Assembly (NCBI GenBank): GCA_027051265.1
Contig: JALTZH010000153.1
Location: forward strand, 1 to 13,030
Direction: 5' to 3'
From: an archaeon
GTDB taxonomy: Archaea; Hydrothermarchaeota; Hydrothermarchaeia; JALTZZ01; JALUTC01
Length of the DNA stretch: 13,030 nucleotides
The translations under genes were made by a program, and so were the position numbers. The notes under the pieces were generated by a model. That model did not search any database and was not told the origin of the DNA. It worked only from the letters and a program-made list of their open reading frames with translations. This document shows, piece after piece, positions 1 through 5,589 of the stretch. Each line of letters begins with the position of its first letter. Position 1 is the stretch's first letter.

Positions 1-206
1 AAGGATGTGATTTGTGTATAGAATTATGTCCTATGAAAGTTTTCGAAAAGAGTAACATTCCAAGCTCTAGAGGATACTTTATACCAATACCTAAACATGT
101 TGAAAAGTGTACTGCTTTAAAACTGAGCAAAATTAAAGATGCATGTAGATATTGTGAAAAAATATGCCCAGATTTTGCGATAGAAATTGATACAAAAGAT
201 TGTTGA
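1..206 (+). CDS. korD: 2-oxoacid:ferredoxin oxidoreductase delta (KorD-like) subunit, 3' end only
   Basis: The reading frame enters from the left edge (frame of base 3) and ends at a TGA at 204-206. About 67 residues are visible. It is a 2[4Fe-4S] ferredoxin: the first visible knuckle reads GCDLCIELCP, and a second motif, ACRYCEKICPDFAIEI, lies near the end. Between them, RGYFIP and EKCT match the KorD/2-oxoglutarate:ferredoxin oxidoreductase delta pattern. Family knowledge: this subunit carries electrons between the thiamine-diphosphate-dependent oxidoreductase and ferredoxin in the cytoplasm. The odd feature is the second cluster. The family usually has CTxC, but here eleven residues separate the first cysteine (in EKCT) from the next (in ACRYC), about nine more than usual. 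The first cysteine of cluster I would lie just outside the window. The delta-subunit call is good; the exact 2-oxoacid substrate is not decidable from this piece. Confidence 0.75.
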   Translation, partial: GCDLCIELCPMKVFEKSNIPSSRGYFIPIPKHVEKCTALKLSKIKDACRYCEKICPDFAIEIDTKDC

Positions 207-596
207 TTTCTTAACGAATCTTCTTTTCATTAGATAGGATATTATTAGACAGAGCACATAATAAATTAGGAAATTCTTAATCAATATATATATAAATATA
301 TATAATTTTTAAGTTTTTTCTTATAATTTTCAGGAATTTGTTCCGAACAAAGCTTTTGACAAAAGTCGAAGAATGCAAAGTAACATAAGAGTAAAAATAT
401 TTAAAAATTAAGACAGATAGTCATAACAATAGTAAGACTACTTCCTTATGCTTACTCCCAGATTTCACTGGAATTCTCTCCCTTTAGCAGAAGTGTCTTC
501 CTAACAATAACACATTGCACACTCACTCCCGTATATTCGACTCTTAGAATATAATAGAGGATCAGTTGCTCCATTGTTAAAATATATTAGTATAGA
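207..596. other. non-coding AT-rich stretch between korD and the IS607 relic
   Basis: I see no convincing gene here. The stretch contains an AT alternation near 284-306, two abutting hyphenated palindromes at 337-365 (listed separately), and a more C-rich patch around 440-535. A 40-codon minus-strand frame (452-574) is open across that patch but resembles nothing I recognise. A 9-base direct repeat, atagaggat, occurs at 554-562 and again at 592-600, the second copy at the putative edge of the transposon right end. Confidence 0.5.
337..365. repeat. two abutting perfect hyphenated palindromes
   Basis: TTTGTTC (337-343) pairs with GAACAAA (345-351) around a single C. One base further on, CTTTTG (353-358) pairs with CAAAAG (360-365) around a single A. 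The one-base centres fit a dimeric-protein operator better than RNA hairpins. It could instead be a subterminal structure of an old insertion element. The positions and pairing are seen directly; the function is unknown. Confidence 0.5.
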
Positions 597-746
597 GGAT
601 AAGTTTTAAGGAAGTTATCCGTTCTCTCCTCAAGGCGGCTTCATCAACATTGAGCAACGATCAGCGACGTTGAGGAGTTCTCCCGTTCCGTCCTCTTTTA
701 TGAAGAGGACATCATCGGGGAGCGTTCGGGAGAATGGGGCGCCCCA
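597..746 (-). ncRNA. candidate omega-RNA / transposon right-end structured RNA
   Basis: This is a GC-rich island in an AT-rich region, lying just 3' of the tnpB zinc finger and overlapping its end, where TnpB guide RNAs (omega-RNA/reRNA) are encoded in this family. Perfect stems are visible: 626-633 with 670-677 (8 bp), 678-685 with 727-734 (8 bp), nested inside it 690-697 with 703-710 (8 bp, 5-nt loop), the 12-base palindrome 735-746, and 597-602 with 615-620 (6 bp). The 626-677 and 678-734 helices abut, as in a coaxial stack. On the minus strand the scaffold would end near 597, so a guide would be read from about 596 downward. TnpB itself is broken, so the RNA may be a fossil. Whether it is transcribed cannot be told from the sequence. 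Confidence 0.5.
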
Positions 747-1279
747 CATTCTGACTTAAAGAGGTTAAGGATAGCGAGGACATCTCTATCGAAGATTAGA
801 TAACATTTATTACATTTTAGGAGCCTCTACCCATTCGGGTTTAAGTTACACCCACATATCGGGCAGAGGCGAGAAGTATATTTGGCATCGGAATATTTAA
901 CAGGAAGATTATTCCATTTAGCTTTGTACTCGATGAAGGTTTGGAGTTTTCTGAAATTCCATCTGTTCAATCTTCTTCTTAGATTTTTATTCGTTTTGTT
1001 TATAGCGTTACGTATGTTATTTAAGTTTTCCATGATGATTTTAGCATTATATTTTTCAGCTTCACGGACGATAATTTTTGATGCTTTATGTAGGAAATTT
1101 TCAACCCTTCTTTTTTCTCTACCGGAATATTTTTTCAAGATATTTCTCATTTTGATAGGTTTTTTAGCTAATTTTTTCTGGATTTTCTGTTTTTTTTTGG
1201 AGTATTCGTCGTGAATCCTTTTCACCTTATAAATATCGAGCCTTATTGTCTTAATAACTTTTCCATCTCTTTTTTTGGT
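698..1279 (-). pseudogene. tnpB: TnpB (RuvC-like RNA-guided nuclease) remnant with in-frame TAG and 5' truncation
   Basis: The homologous frame starts abruptly near 1279 (DGKVIKTIRLDIYKV) and has no proper start. The N-terminal half, including the RuvC-I aspartate, is gone. Visible parts are the lysine-rich helix region, the RuvC-II glutamate in IIMENL, the YTSRLCPICG zinc knuckle, a TAG at 827-829 after NPNG, then RLLKCNKC completing the zinc finger and DRDVLAILNLF with the RuvC-III aspartate. The frame then ends at a TAA (698-700). The alternative frame past a run of four G (717-720 on +) reads PDDVLFIKEDG and ends in MKPP at 630-632, so a single-base frameshift near the end is likely. Without RuvC-I it cannot be an active nuclease. 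The family assignment is firm; the intact ancestor was about 400 residues. Confidence 0.8.
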
Positions 1280-1738
1280 TTAATGTATTCCACTGAAACT
1301 TCACAATAGTTTAGATGTCTTTCAATATATTTTAAACCGAATCTCGATAACCTGTCTGGATAGGTCACAATTACCTAATCAATAAGACCTTTCTCAGTTA
1401 AATCAAATATTCTCCTAATACCTTTCCTATCTTCCTTTAATCCAGATGCTCTATTTCTTATCTCCTCAATAATCCTATATTCTTTCTTCTGAGCATATTT
1501 TCTAAGCAATTCCAGCTGTCTATCTAAATCACCATGTTGCTCTTGCTCGTATGAACTAACTCTCGCATAAAGAACTACTCTCACTTCCCTAACCTCATCA
1601 ATCCTTTTAACTTCCTTGCCAAGCAACTTCCTTATTTCAGACTCCGGAATCCTTCTAATACCTCCAACGGTCCTATAGTGTCTTTGGATGTACTCCTAAT
1701 ATTTCTGCAGCTTCCTTAATTCGATATAACTTTTCCAT
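1243..1738 (-). pseudogene. tnpA: IS607-family serine transposase (TnpA) remnant with internal deletion and in-frame TAG
   Basis: The start ATG at 1736-1738 opens a MerR-like helix-turn-helix (YRIKEAAEILGVHPKT). The sequence then jumps frame to YRTVGGIRRIPESEIRKLLG, so roughly a dozen codons of the recognition region and the reading frame have been lost. From 1677 the frame continues into the serine recombinase domain: VVLYARVSS carries the catalytic-serine motif and DLDRQLELL follows. At 1375-1377 there is an in-frame TAG, after which the homology carries on in the same frame as VIVTYPDRLSRFGLKYIE. It stops at 1243-1245 soon after KPKKEMEK, where it runs into the tnpB remnant. The last part of the catalytic domain (the usual LVED...VTSFAGRLYG region) is missing. 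It is certainly inactive now. Confidence 0.8.
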
Positions 1739-1821
1739 AATCTTTATTTAATGTTTCTTATTATGTAATGTTACTTATTTTAAACTGCGTTGAACCCTAT
1801 TATTTACACTTGCAACAGAGC

Positions 1822-1844
1822 ATAATTTTTTAATTTATTTTTAA
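1822..1844 (+). promoter_or_regulatory. putative rps2 promoter (AT-rich TATA-type box)
   Basis: An AT-only tract (aattttttaattt and following) is centred about 23 bases before the rps2 ATG with no Shine-Dalgarno between. This is the spacing expected for an archaeal TATA box driving a leaderless mRNA. The base composition is not discriminating in this AT-rich DNA, so the exact box is uncertain. Confidence 0.4.
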
Positions 1845-1851
1845 GTTATAT

Positions 1852-2448
1852 ATGAGTAGCAACGAATTACTAATAAGCATTGATCTATACTTAACATGTG
1901 GTGTTCATATAGGTACGCAAATAAAAACAAAGGACATGCTACCTTTCATATACAAAGTAAGACCAGATGGTTTGAATATCCTTGATATTAAAAAAACTGA
2001 TGAACGGATAAGAATAGCATCAAAATTTTTATCAAAGTTTGAACCAAATAGGATCCTCGTAGTATCAAGAAGACAGTATGGTGTACAACCAATAAAAAAA
2101 TTTGCAAAATATACTGGTGCTATAGCAATACCCAATAGATTTATACCGGGGACATTAACAAACCCTTCCCTTCCAAACTTTATAGAAGTGGATGTCCTCG
2201 TAGCTACGGATCCAAGAGCAGATGAACAAGCTATAAAAGAAGCAGTTAAGATTGGAATCCCAATAGTTGCTCTATGTGATACGGATAATTCCTTAAAATA
2301 TGTCGATATAGCAATACCTACGAATAATAAAGGAAGAAAAGCTCTTGCACTAATATATTGGATATTAGGTAGAGAAGTTCTAAGGAATAGAGGTGAAGAT
2401 ATTTCAACATATCCTTCTTTTGATAAATTCTTCGAAGAAAAAGTATGA
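1852..2448 (+). CDS. rps2: 30S ribosomal protein uS2
   Basis: A 198-residue protein of the archaeal/eukaryotic uS2 (SA) family, a component of the small subunit needed for mRNA path and platform assembly. Family signatures in order: GVHIGTQ (about 17-23), [20 protein letters not shown] in the middle, [24 protein letters not shown], and the C-terminal [16 protein letters not shown]. The length is normal for archaea, with no long C-terminal tail. The start ATG is followed directly by SSNELL and has no Shine-Dalgarno, which fits a leaderless transcript. It is first gene of a packed operon: its TGA overlaps the ATG of the queF-family gene (ATGA). In many archaea rps2 follows rpl13/rps9/rpoN/rpoK; here an IS607 relic lies upstream instead. 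Confidence 0.97.
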   Translation: MSSNELLISIDLYLTCGVHIGTQIKTKDMLPFIYKVRPDGLNILDIKKTDERIRIASKFLSKFEPNRILVVSRRQYGVQPIKKFAKYTGAIAIPNRFIPGTLTNPSLPNFIEVDVLVATDPRADEQAIKEAVKIGIPIVALCDTDNSLKYVDIAIPTNNKGRKALALIYWILGREVLRNRGEDISTYPSFDKFFEEKV

Positions 2449-2891
2449 AGGAATATAAACTAAGATACGAGAAAAGAGGATATGAAGCGATTGATTCTAA
2501 TGTACTGGAAACTTTTGAATACGAATACAAAGGTAGGAAAATCGAAATCATTATTGAAACAGATGAATTTACAAGTCTTTGTCCAAGAACAGGATTGCCT
2601 GATTTTGCAAAACTTAGAATAAAATATATACCAAACGAAAAGATCATAGAGCTTAAATCTTTAAAGTATTATCTTTTGAGCTATAGAAACGTTGGAATTT
2701 TTTATGAGCATGCTGTAAATAGAATTCTTGAAGATTTGGTTAAAGTATGTGATCCGATTGAAATGCATGTAGAATTGGAATACAAACCAAGAGGAGGAAT
2801 AAGAACAACTGTTAAAGCAAGTTATTACTCTGATAAAAATCGTAAGGAGTTCTTTAAAAAAGATCTTGGACAAAAAATTGAAAAAATCTAA
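2445..2891 (+). CDS. queF: QueF-family enzyme (preQ0 reductase or QueF-like archaeosine amidinotransferase)
   Basis: A 148-residue unimodular QueF-type T-fold protein. The nucleophilic cysteine is C46 in [12 protein letters not shown], with the conserved aspartate at D53. The family signature ELKSLKYY (69-76) is followed by LLSYRN, the substrate-binding glutamate at E88 in FYEH, and PRGGI (116-120). Bacterial QueF reduces the nitrile of preQ0 with NADPH. In archaea the QueF-like relatives instead convert preQ0 already in tRNA G15 to archaeosine. I favour the tRNA-modifying role because this is an archaeon and the next gene is the tRNA enzyme TruD. However, the signature associated with NADPH binding looks intact, while the histidine next to the glutamate in bacterial QueF is a tyrosine (Y87) here. 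The gene overlaps rps2 by four bases and truD by one, so it is surely cotranscribed. Confidence 0.85.
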   Translation: MKEYKLRYEKRGYEAIDSNVLETFEYEYKGRKIEIIIETDEFTSLCPRTGLPDFAKLRIKYIPNEKIIELKSLKYYLLSYRNVGIFYEHAVNRILEDLVKVCDPIEMHVELEYKPRGGIRTTVKASYYSDKNRKEFFKKDLGQKIEKI

Positions 2892-4036
2892 TGCAAGAAT
2901 CACCCTTCAAGTTAGATAAATTTTTAGGTCTTAAATATTACATAACGGATTGTGATGGAATAGGAGGTGTTATAAGAGTAAAGCCTGAAGATTTTTACGT
3001 TGAGGAACTTTACGATCTAAATCTTAGTTCTGATGGCGATTATTTAATTGCAGTTCTTGAAAAGAAGAATTATAATACGGTTGATGCAATAATTAAAATT
3101 TCTAAAATTTTAGGAATTTCTACCAAAAGAATATTCTTTGCTGGTAATAAAGATAAGAGAGCAATTACCAGACAATATATTTCCATCTACAGATACGATG
3201 AAAAAATGTTAAGAGATCTTCGTCTTAAAGATATAAACATAAGAGTAATAGGTAGATCCAGAGAAAAAATTTCATCGGAAAAATTGCTTGGTAATAAATT
3301 TAGAATACGAATAAGATACGTTGAAAAGATTGAAAACATTGAACCTATATTAAAGGAGTTAGAAGAGAAATGGATCCCGAACTATTTTGGATATCAAAGA
3401 TTCGGTATAATTAGACCAAATACTCATTTGGTTGGTAAGTATATAATAAAAGGTGACTATAAGAAAGCAGTACTCGAATATCTCTGTAAAATATATCCAT
3501 ATGAAAAAAAAGAAGCCAAGGTTGCAAGAATGTTTTTACTCGAAACGTTAGATTATAAGAAAGCTTTAGAGCTATATCCAGAACACTTACAATACGAGAG
3601 AATTATTTTGAAGCATTTAGCAAAAAATCCTAGAGATTACGTTACTGCATTGAGAAGAATTCCTTTTAGAGTAAGAACGTTATTCACGGAAGCTTATCAG
3701 AGTTATCTTTTCAACAAAATATTAAGCAAAAAATTGGAATATGAGGAAAATTTAAAAAACAAAAAGTTGCGATGCTTAGGTTATGATTCAGAGAAATTAG
3801 ATGATGTTGAAAAAGAAATATTAGAAGAAGAAGGAGTTACGTTAAACGATTTTAAAATACACTCTCTACCAGAACTAAGTGTTAGAACAGTTTATAGAGA
3901 TGCAATGATACATACAAAAATTTCCTATAAAATTGAAAACGATAGTGTTTTACTAGAATTCGTTTTGCCTAAATCTAGCTATGCAACCACAGTTCTTAGA
4001 GAAATAATGAAAGTTGATCCCATAAGATTTACTTAA
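2891..4036 (+). CDS. truD: tRNA pseudouridine(13) synthase TruD
   Basis: A 381-residue member of the TruD family, which isomerises uridine to pseudouridine, at position 13 of tRNAs in the characterised bacterial enzyme. The catalytic aspartate is D88 in FAGNKDKRAITRQ, the TruD hallmark. The second signature NYFGYQRFG follows at about 151-159, and the TRUD insertion domain occupies the lower middle (YPEHLQYER, about 218-300). The C-terminal region returns to the synthase core, ending in KSSYATTVLREIMK. The length is typical for archaea. The ATG shares its A with the TAA of the preceding gene (TAATG), implying translational coupling. It converges with the small zinc-finger gene; the two stop codons overlap in a TTAA. 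Confidence 0.96.
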   Translation: MQESPFKLDKFLGLKYYITDCDGIGGVIRVKPEDFYVEELYDLNLSSDGDYLIAVLEKKNYNTVDAIIKISKILGISTKRIFFAGNKDKRAITRQYISIYRYDEKMLRDLRLKDINIRVIGRSREKISSEKLLGNKFRIRIRYVEKIENIEPILKELEEKWIPNYFGYQRFGIIRPNTHLVGKYIIKGDYKKAVLEYLCKIYPYEKKEAKVARMFLLETLDYKKALELYPEHLQYERIILKHLAKNPRDYVTALRRIPFRVRTLFTEAYQSYLFNKILSKKLEYEENLKNKKLRCLGYDSEKLDDVEKEILEEEGVTLNDFKIHSLPELSVRTVYRDAMIHTKISYKIENDSVLLEFVLPKSSYATTVLREIMKVDPIRFT

Positions 4037-4185
4037 AGGGATGATTTTTTCCATTTTGATAAACAACCCTTGCAAATCCCTCTTGAAAAGTCATAACATC
4101 TTGGACAAATAAGCCTACCACAAAAATTACAATTATATACAACGGCAGAAACATTCTTACATAGACTACAAATTCCTGAAATCAT
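4033..4185 (-). CDS. small eight-cysteine zinc-finger protein (50 aa)
   Basis: A 50-residue frame from ATG (4183-4185) to TAA (4033-4035). Eight cysteines form four CxxC knuckles: C6/C9, C19/C22, C27/C30 and C38/C41, with loops of 9, 4 and 7 residues. Local sequences include ICSLC, YNCNFCGRLICPRC and GICKGC, followed by a basic tail (SKWKKSSL). The regular spacing suggests two zinc ions held in a B-box/cross-brace-like fold. There is no membrane segment or catalytic motif. I recall short archaeal proteins of this general look (…CGRLVC…), but the function is not known to me. Binding to nucleic acid or protein is inference only. The gene is convergent with truD and their stop codons overlap. 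The cysteine periodicity in such a short frame makes it very unlikely to be spurious. A weak TATA-like tract lies near 4213-4221. Confidence 0.75.
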   Translation of the reverse strand: MISGICSLCKNVSAVVYNCNFCGRLICPRCYDFSRGICKGCLSKWKKSSL

Positions 4186-4317
4186 ATTATTAATAATAAA
4201 ACTCTCTAACTGTATTAATTACAAACGTCGCTAAGGGGGTTTCGTTTTTTAGATCGGGGATGAATTAGAACAGTAGCATGTGAAAGATTTATATAGTGAA
4301 TAATATATAATTAATAA
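4186..4317. other. intergenic debris, possible insertion-element end
   Basis: No gene is visible. A GC-richer patch (about 4224-4265) carries aacgtcgct, then a G5 run, a T-rich stretch and atcggggatgaatt. Read on the minus strand this is TTCATCCCCGATC…CCCCC…AGCGACGTT, which is reminiscent of the ends of archaeal IS200/IS605-type elements, but the hairpin is degraded. The 9-mer AGCGACGTT also occurs in the structured RNA region of the first relic (663-671, plus strand). The resemblance is by memory and weak. Confidence 0.25.
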
Positions 4318-4551
4318 TATATAAAAAGTGGATCAGCAAAGTTCATTAAAAGAGGTGGGTTGCTTAAACGCCTTAAATGTGGTATAGAATCCTATAGAAA
4401 TGTCGTAGTTGCGTTTCAATGAAACCTTCTAAGCCAAGCTAGCAACGAAATAAGCTTAGAATATAACCAATATGTTTATGAAATCCGAAGTAAAACCCCT
4501 CACAATGAACTCTTAATCTTTAGAACGGAGGAGGAAGTCAGAGAATCATAG
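4318..4551 (+). pseudogene. probable C-terminal fragment of a second TnpB
   Basis: A frame open from 4318 to a TAG at 4549-4551, broken once by TGA at 4420-4422. Its conceptual product includes GGLLKRLKCGIESYRNVVVAF, then NLLSQASNE after the stop. This matches the TnpB end pattern (…LLKCxKCGxExDRDVxAxxNLL…) with the first cysteine of the second knuckle replaced by arginine and both RuvC-III acidic positions changed (DRD to YRN). There is no start codon and no upstream RuvC homology, so this would be a short, long-dead remnant. The remaining frame down to 4551 (SLEYNQYVYEI…RTEEEVRES) has no recognisable homology. It overlaps the tail of the isomerase gene by a few bases. It differs in sequence from the TnpB relic at 698-1279, so it is not a duplicate of it. 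Confidence 0.45.
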
Positions 4552-5226
4552 TTTACTGATTAAATCAAGTAATTTTTTCTTCGGATCTTTTGCCTTTATA
4601 AAACTAGAACTTAATAAAACTCCTTCCGCTCCAAGATCAATAGCTTTTCTGACATCCTCACCAGTAGAAATTCCTGCACCACATAGTACAAGAACGTTCT
4701 TGTTTATTTTCTTTATCTCTTCTACACTTTTTATAATAACCTCAGGTTTAGCTTTTGATACGGAAATTCCTGTTCCAATCAATTCAGGTGGTTCTACGGC
4801 GATCATTTCCGGTGATAAAGCTGCCAAAGATTTTCCAACGTTAACATTATCAGCACATCCACAGATTATAAGTTTTAGTTGTTTTGCCTTTTTAATTATG
4901 AACTCTGCTTCTCTGAAAGTTATAACATGTTCGGAATGATTTATTATACTACCTATAGCTCCAGCCTCTTTAATGGATTCGAGACTCGTGTATCCAGTTT
5001 TAGCACCGGGATTAATAGCATCAACATGTTGAGATAAGCATGGTATTTTAAAATTCTTAGCAATGTAAGCTAGGTTCACCATTTGTGGTGCGTACATTAT
5101 GTTTATATCATATTCATCTCTAATTTCTTGACAAATCTCTACTAATTTTATTTCATTACTAAGTGTACTTTCCATATATGCTTTCGAGTTTATTATAATT
5201 AAAGGTGTTTTTATATTCATATTCAT
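4546..5226 (-). CDS. tpiA: triosephosphate isomerase, archaeal type
   Basis: A 226-residue archaeal-type TIM barrel interconverting dihydroxyacetone phosphate and glyceraldehyde-3-phosphate in glycolysis/gluconeogenesis. Catalytic residues are in place: K15 in NSKAY (usually NFKTY), H97 in NHSEH, and E145 in AVEPPELIGTG. The phosphate-binding loops CGAGIS (182-187) and GVLLSS near 202 follow. The length is that of the short tetrameric archaeal enzymes rather than the 250-residue bacterial ones. Two ATGs compete: 5224-5226 and 5218-5220. The TATA-like palindrome in the 42-bp divergent spacer is about 20 and 26 bases from them, so the second would suit a leaderless mRNA. It diverges from rpl30e and its 3' end abuts transposon debris. 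Confidence 0.95.
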   Translation of the reverse strand: MNMNIKTPLIIINSKAYMESTLSNEIKLVEICQEIRDEYDINIMYAPQMVNLAYIAKNFKIPCLSQHVDAINPGAKTGYTSLESIKEAGAIGSIINHSEHVITFREAEFIIKKAKQLKLIICGCADNVNVGKSLAALSPEMIAVEPPELIGTGISVSKAKPEVIIKSVEEIKKINKNVLVLCGAGISTGEDVRKAIDLGAEGVLLSSSFIKAKDPKKKLLDLISKL

Positions 5227-5240
5227 TATAATTTTTGAAT

Positions 5241-5253
5241 TTTTATAAATAAT
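5241..5253. promoter_or_regulatory. shared divergent TATA region, tpiA / rpl30e
   Basis: Only 42 bases separate the two divergent genes, all A/T except one G. The best box, ttttataaat (5241-5250), contains the symmetrical TTTATAAA. It lies about 23 bases before the rpl30e ATG, the right place for a leaderless archaeal transcript, and about 26 bases from the second tpiA ATG on the other strand. A second AT tract (5254-5262) could serve tpiA instead. Confidence 0.5.
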
Positions 5254-5268
5254 TTTTTAAAATTTTAT

Positions 5269-5589
5269 ATGATTGATGTTAGAAAAAATATAAGAATTGC
5301 AGTTGAAACTGGTAAGGTTTATATTGGGTCTAAACATACTATAAGAGCTATAATGCATCGAGAAGCAAAGTTGGTAATCGTTGCAAAAAATTGTCCAGAA
5401 AATATCAAAAACGATATATTTAGATATGCGAAAATAGCAAACATCCCCGTTTATGAATTTAATGGTTCAAGTTTAGAGCTTGGATCTGTTTGTGGAAGAC
5501 CTCATGTAATTGCAGCATTAGCAATAATTGACCCTGGTGCATCAGATATAATGAAGGTTGTAGGTGGTAACAGTGATAAAACTAGGTGA
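5269..5589 (+). CDS. rpl30e: 50S ribosomal protein eL30
   Basis: A 106-residue eL30 protein (L7Ae/L30e fold), part of the large subunit in archaea and eukaryotes. Recognisable parts are VETGKVYIGSKHTIRAI near the N-terminus, KLVIVAKNCPENI, the strand-turn IPVYEFNGSSLELG, and CGRPHVIAALAIIDPGASDI near the C-terminus. The length is typical. It is first gene of the translation cluster and has no Shine-Dalgarno, matching leaderless initiation from the divergent promoter. The start of nusA lies inside its last codons. In most archaea this gene follows the RNA polymerase genes rpoH-rpoB-rpoA1-rpoA2; that linkage is absent here. Confidence 0.96.
   Translation: MIDVRKNIRIAVETGKVYIGSKHTIRAIMHREAKLVIVAKNCPENIKNDIFRYAKIANIPVYEFNGSSLELGSVCGRPHVIAALAIIDPGASDIMKVVGGNSDKTR

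Larger units (their letters stand above)
597..1775 (-). mobile_element. degenerate IS607-family transposon (tnpA-tnpB-omegaRNA relic)
   Basis: Read on the minus strand, the order is MerR-like helix-turn-helix plus serine recombinase (TnpA), TnpB nuclease, then a structured GC-rich 3' end. This is the standard IS607 order. The element is only about 1.2 kb where about 2 kb is usual, because an internal deletion joins the middle of tnpA to the middle of tnpB and another removed part of the TnpA DNA-binding domain. The ends are estimates. The right end is placed at the outermost stem (597-620) of the structured region. The left end lies upstream of the tnpA start, where a small palindrome (GTAA/TTAC, 1765-1774) occurs. 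IS607 elements lack terminal inverted repeats, so the boundaries cannot be fixed from the sequence alone. The element sits directly upstream of rps2 and probably split it from older neighbours. Confidence 0.7.

Noticed and set aside
284-306. Alternating AT tract as a hairpin or regulatory site
   Set aside because: Low-complexity AT sequence that is self-complementary by composition; no further support.
452-574. 40-codon minus-strand frame starting MEQLILYYIL
   Set aside because: No recognisable motif, no ribosome binding site, and length within chance; left as non-coding.
882-1214. 110-codon plus-strand frame with hydrophobic, membrane-like composition
   Set aside because: It is antisense to the TnpB remnant; the phenylalanine-rich composition comes from reading lysine-rich tnpB backwards.
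4412-4424. gtttcaatgaaac, which looks like part of a CRISPR repeat
   Set aside because: Only one copy, with no regularly spaced repeats or cas genes anywhere in the window.
5224-5265. Possible replication origin in the AT-only divergent spacer
   Set aside because: Only 42 bases, no origin-recognition repeats and no orc1/cdc6 gene in the window; a divergent promoter explains it.
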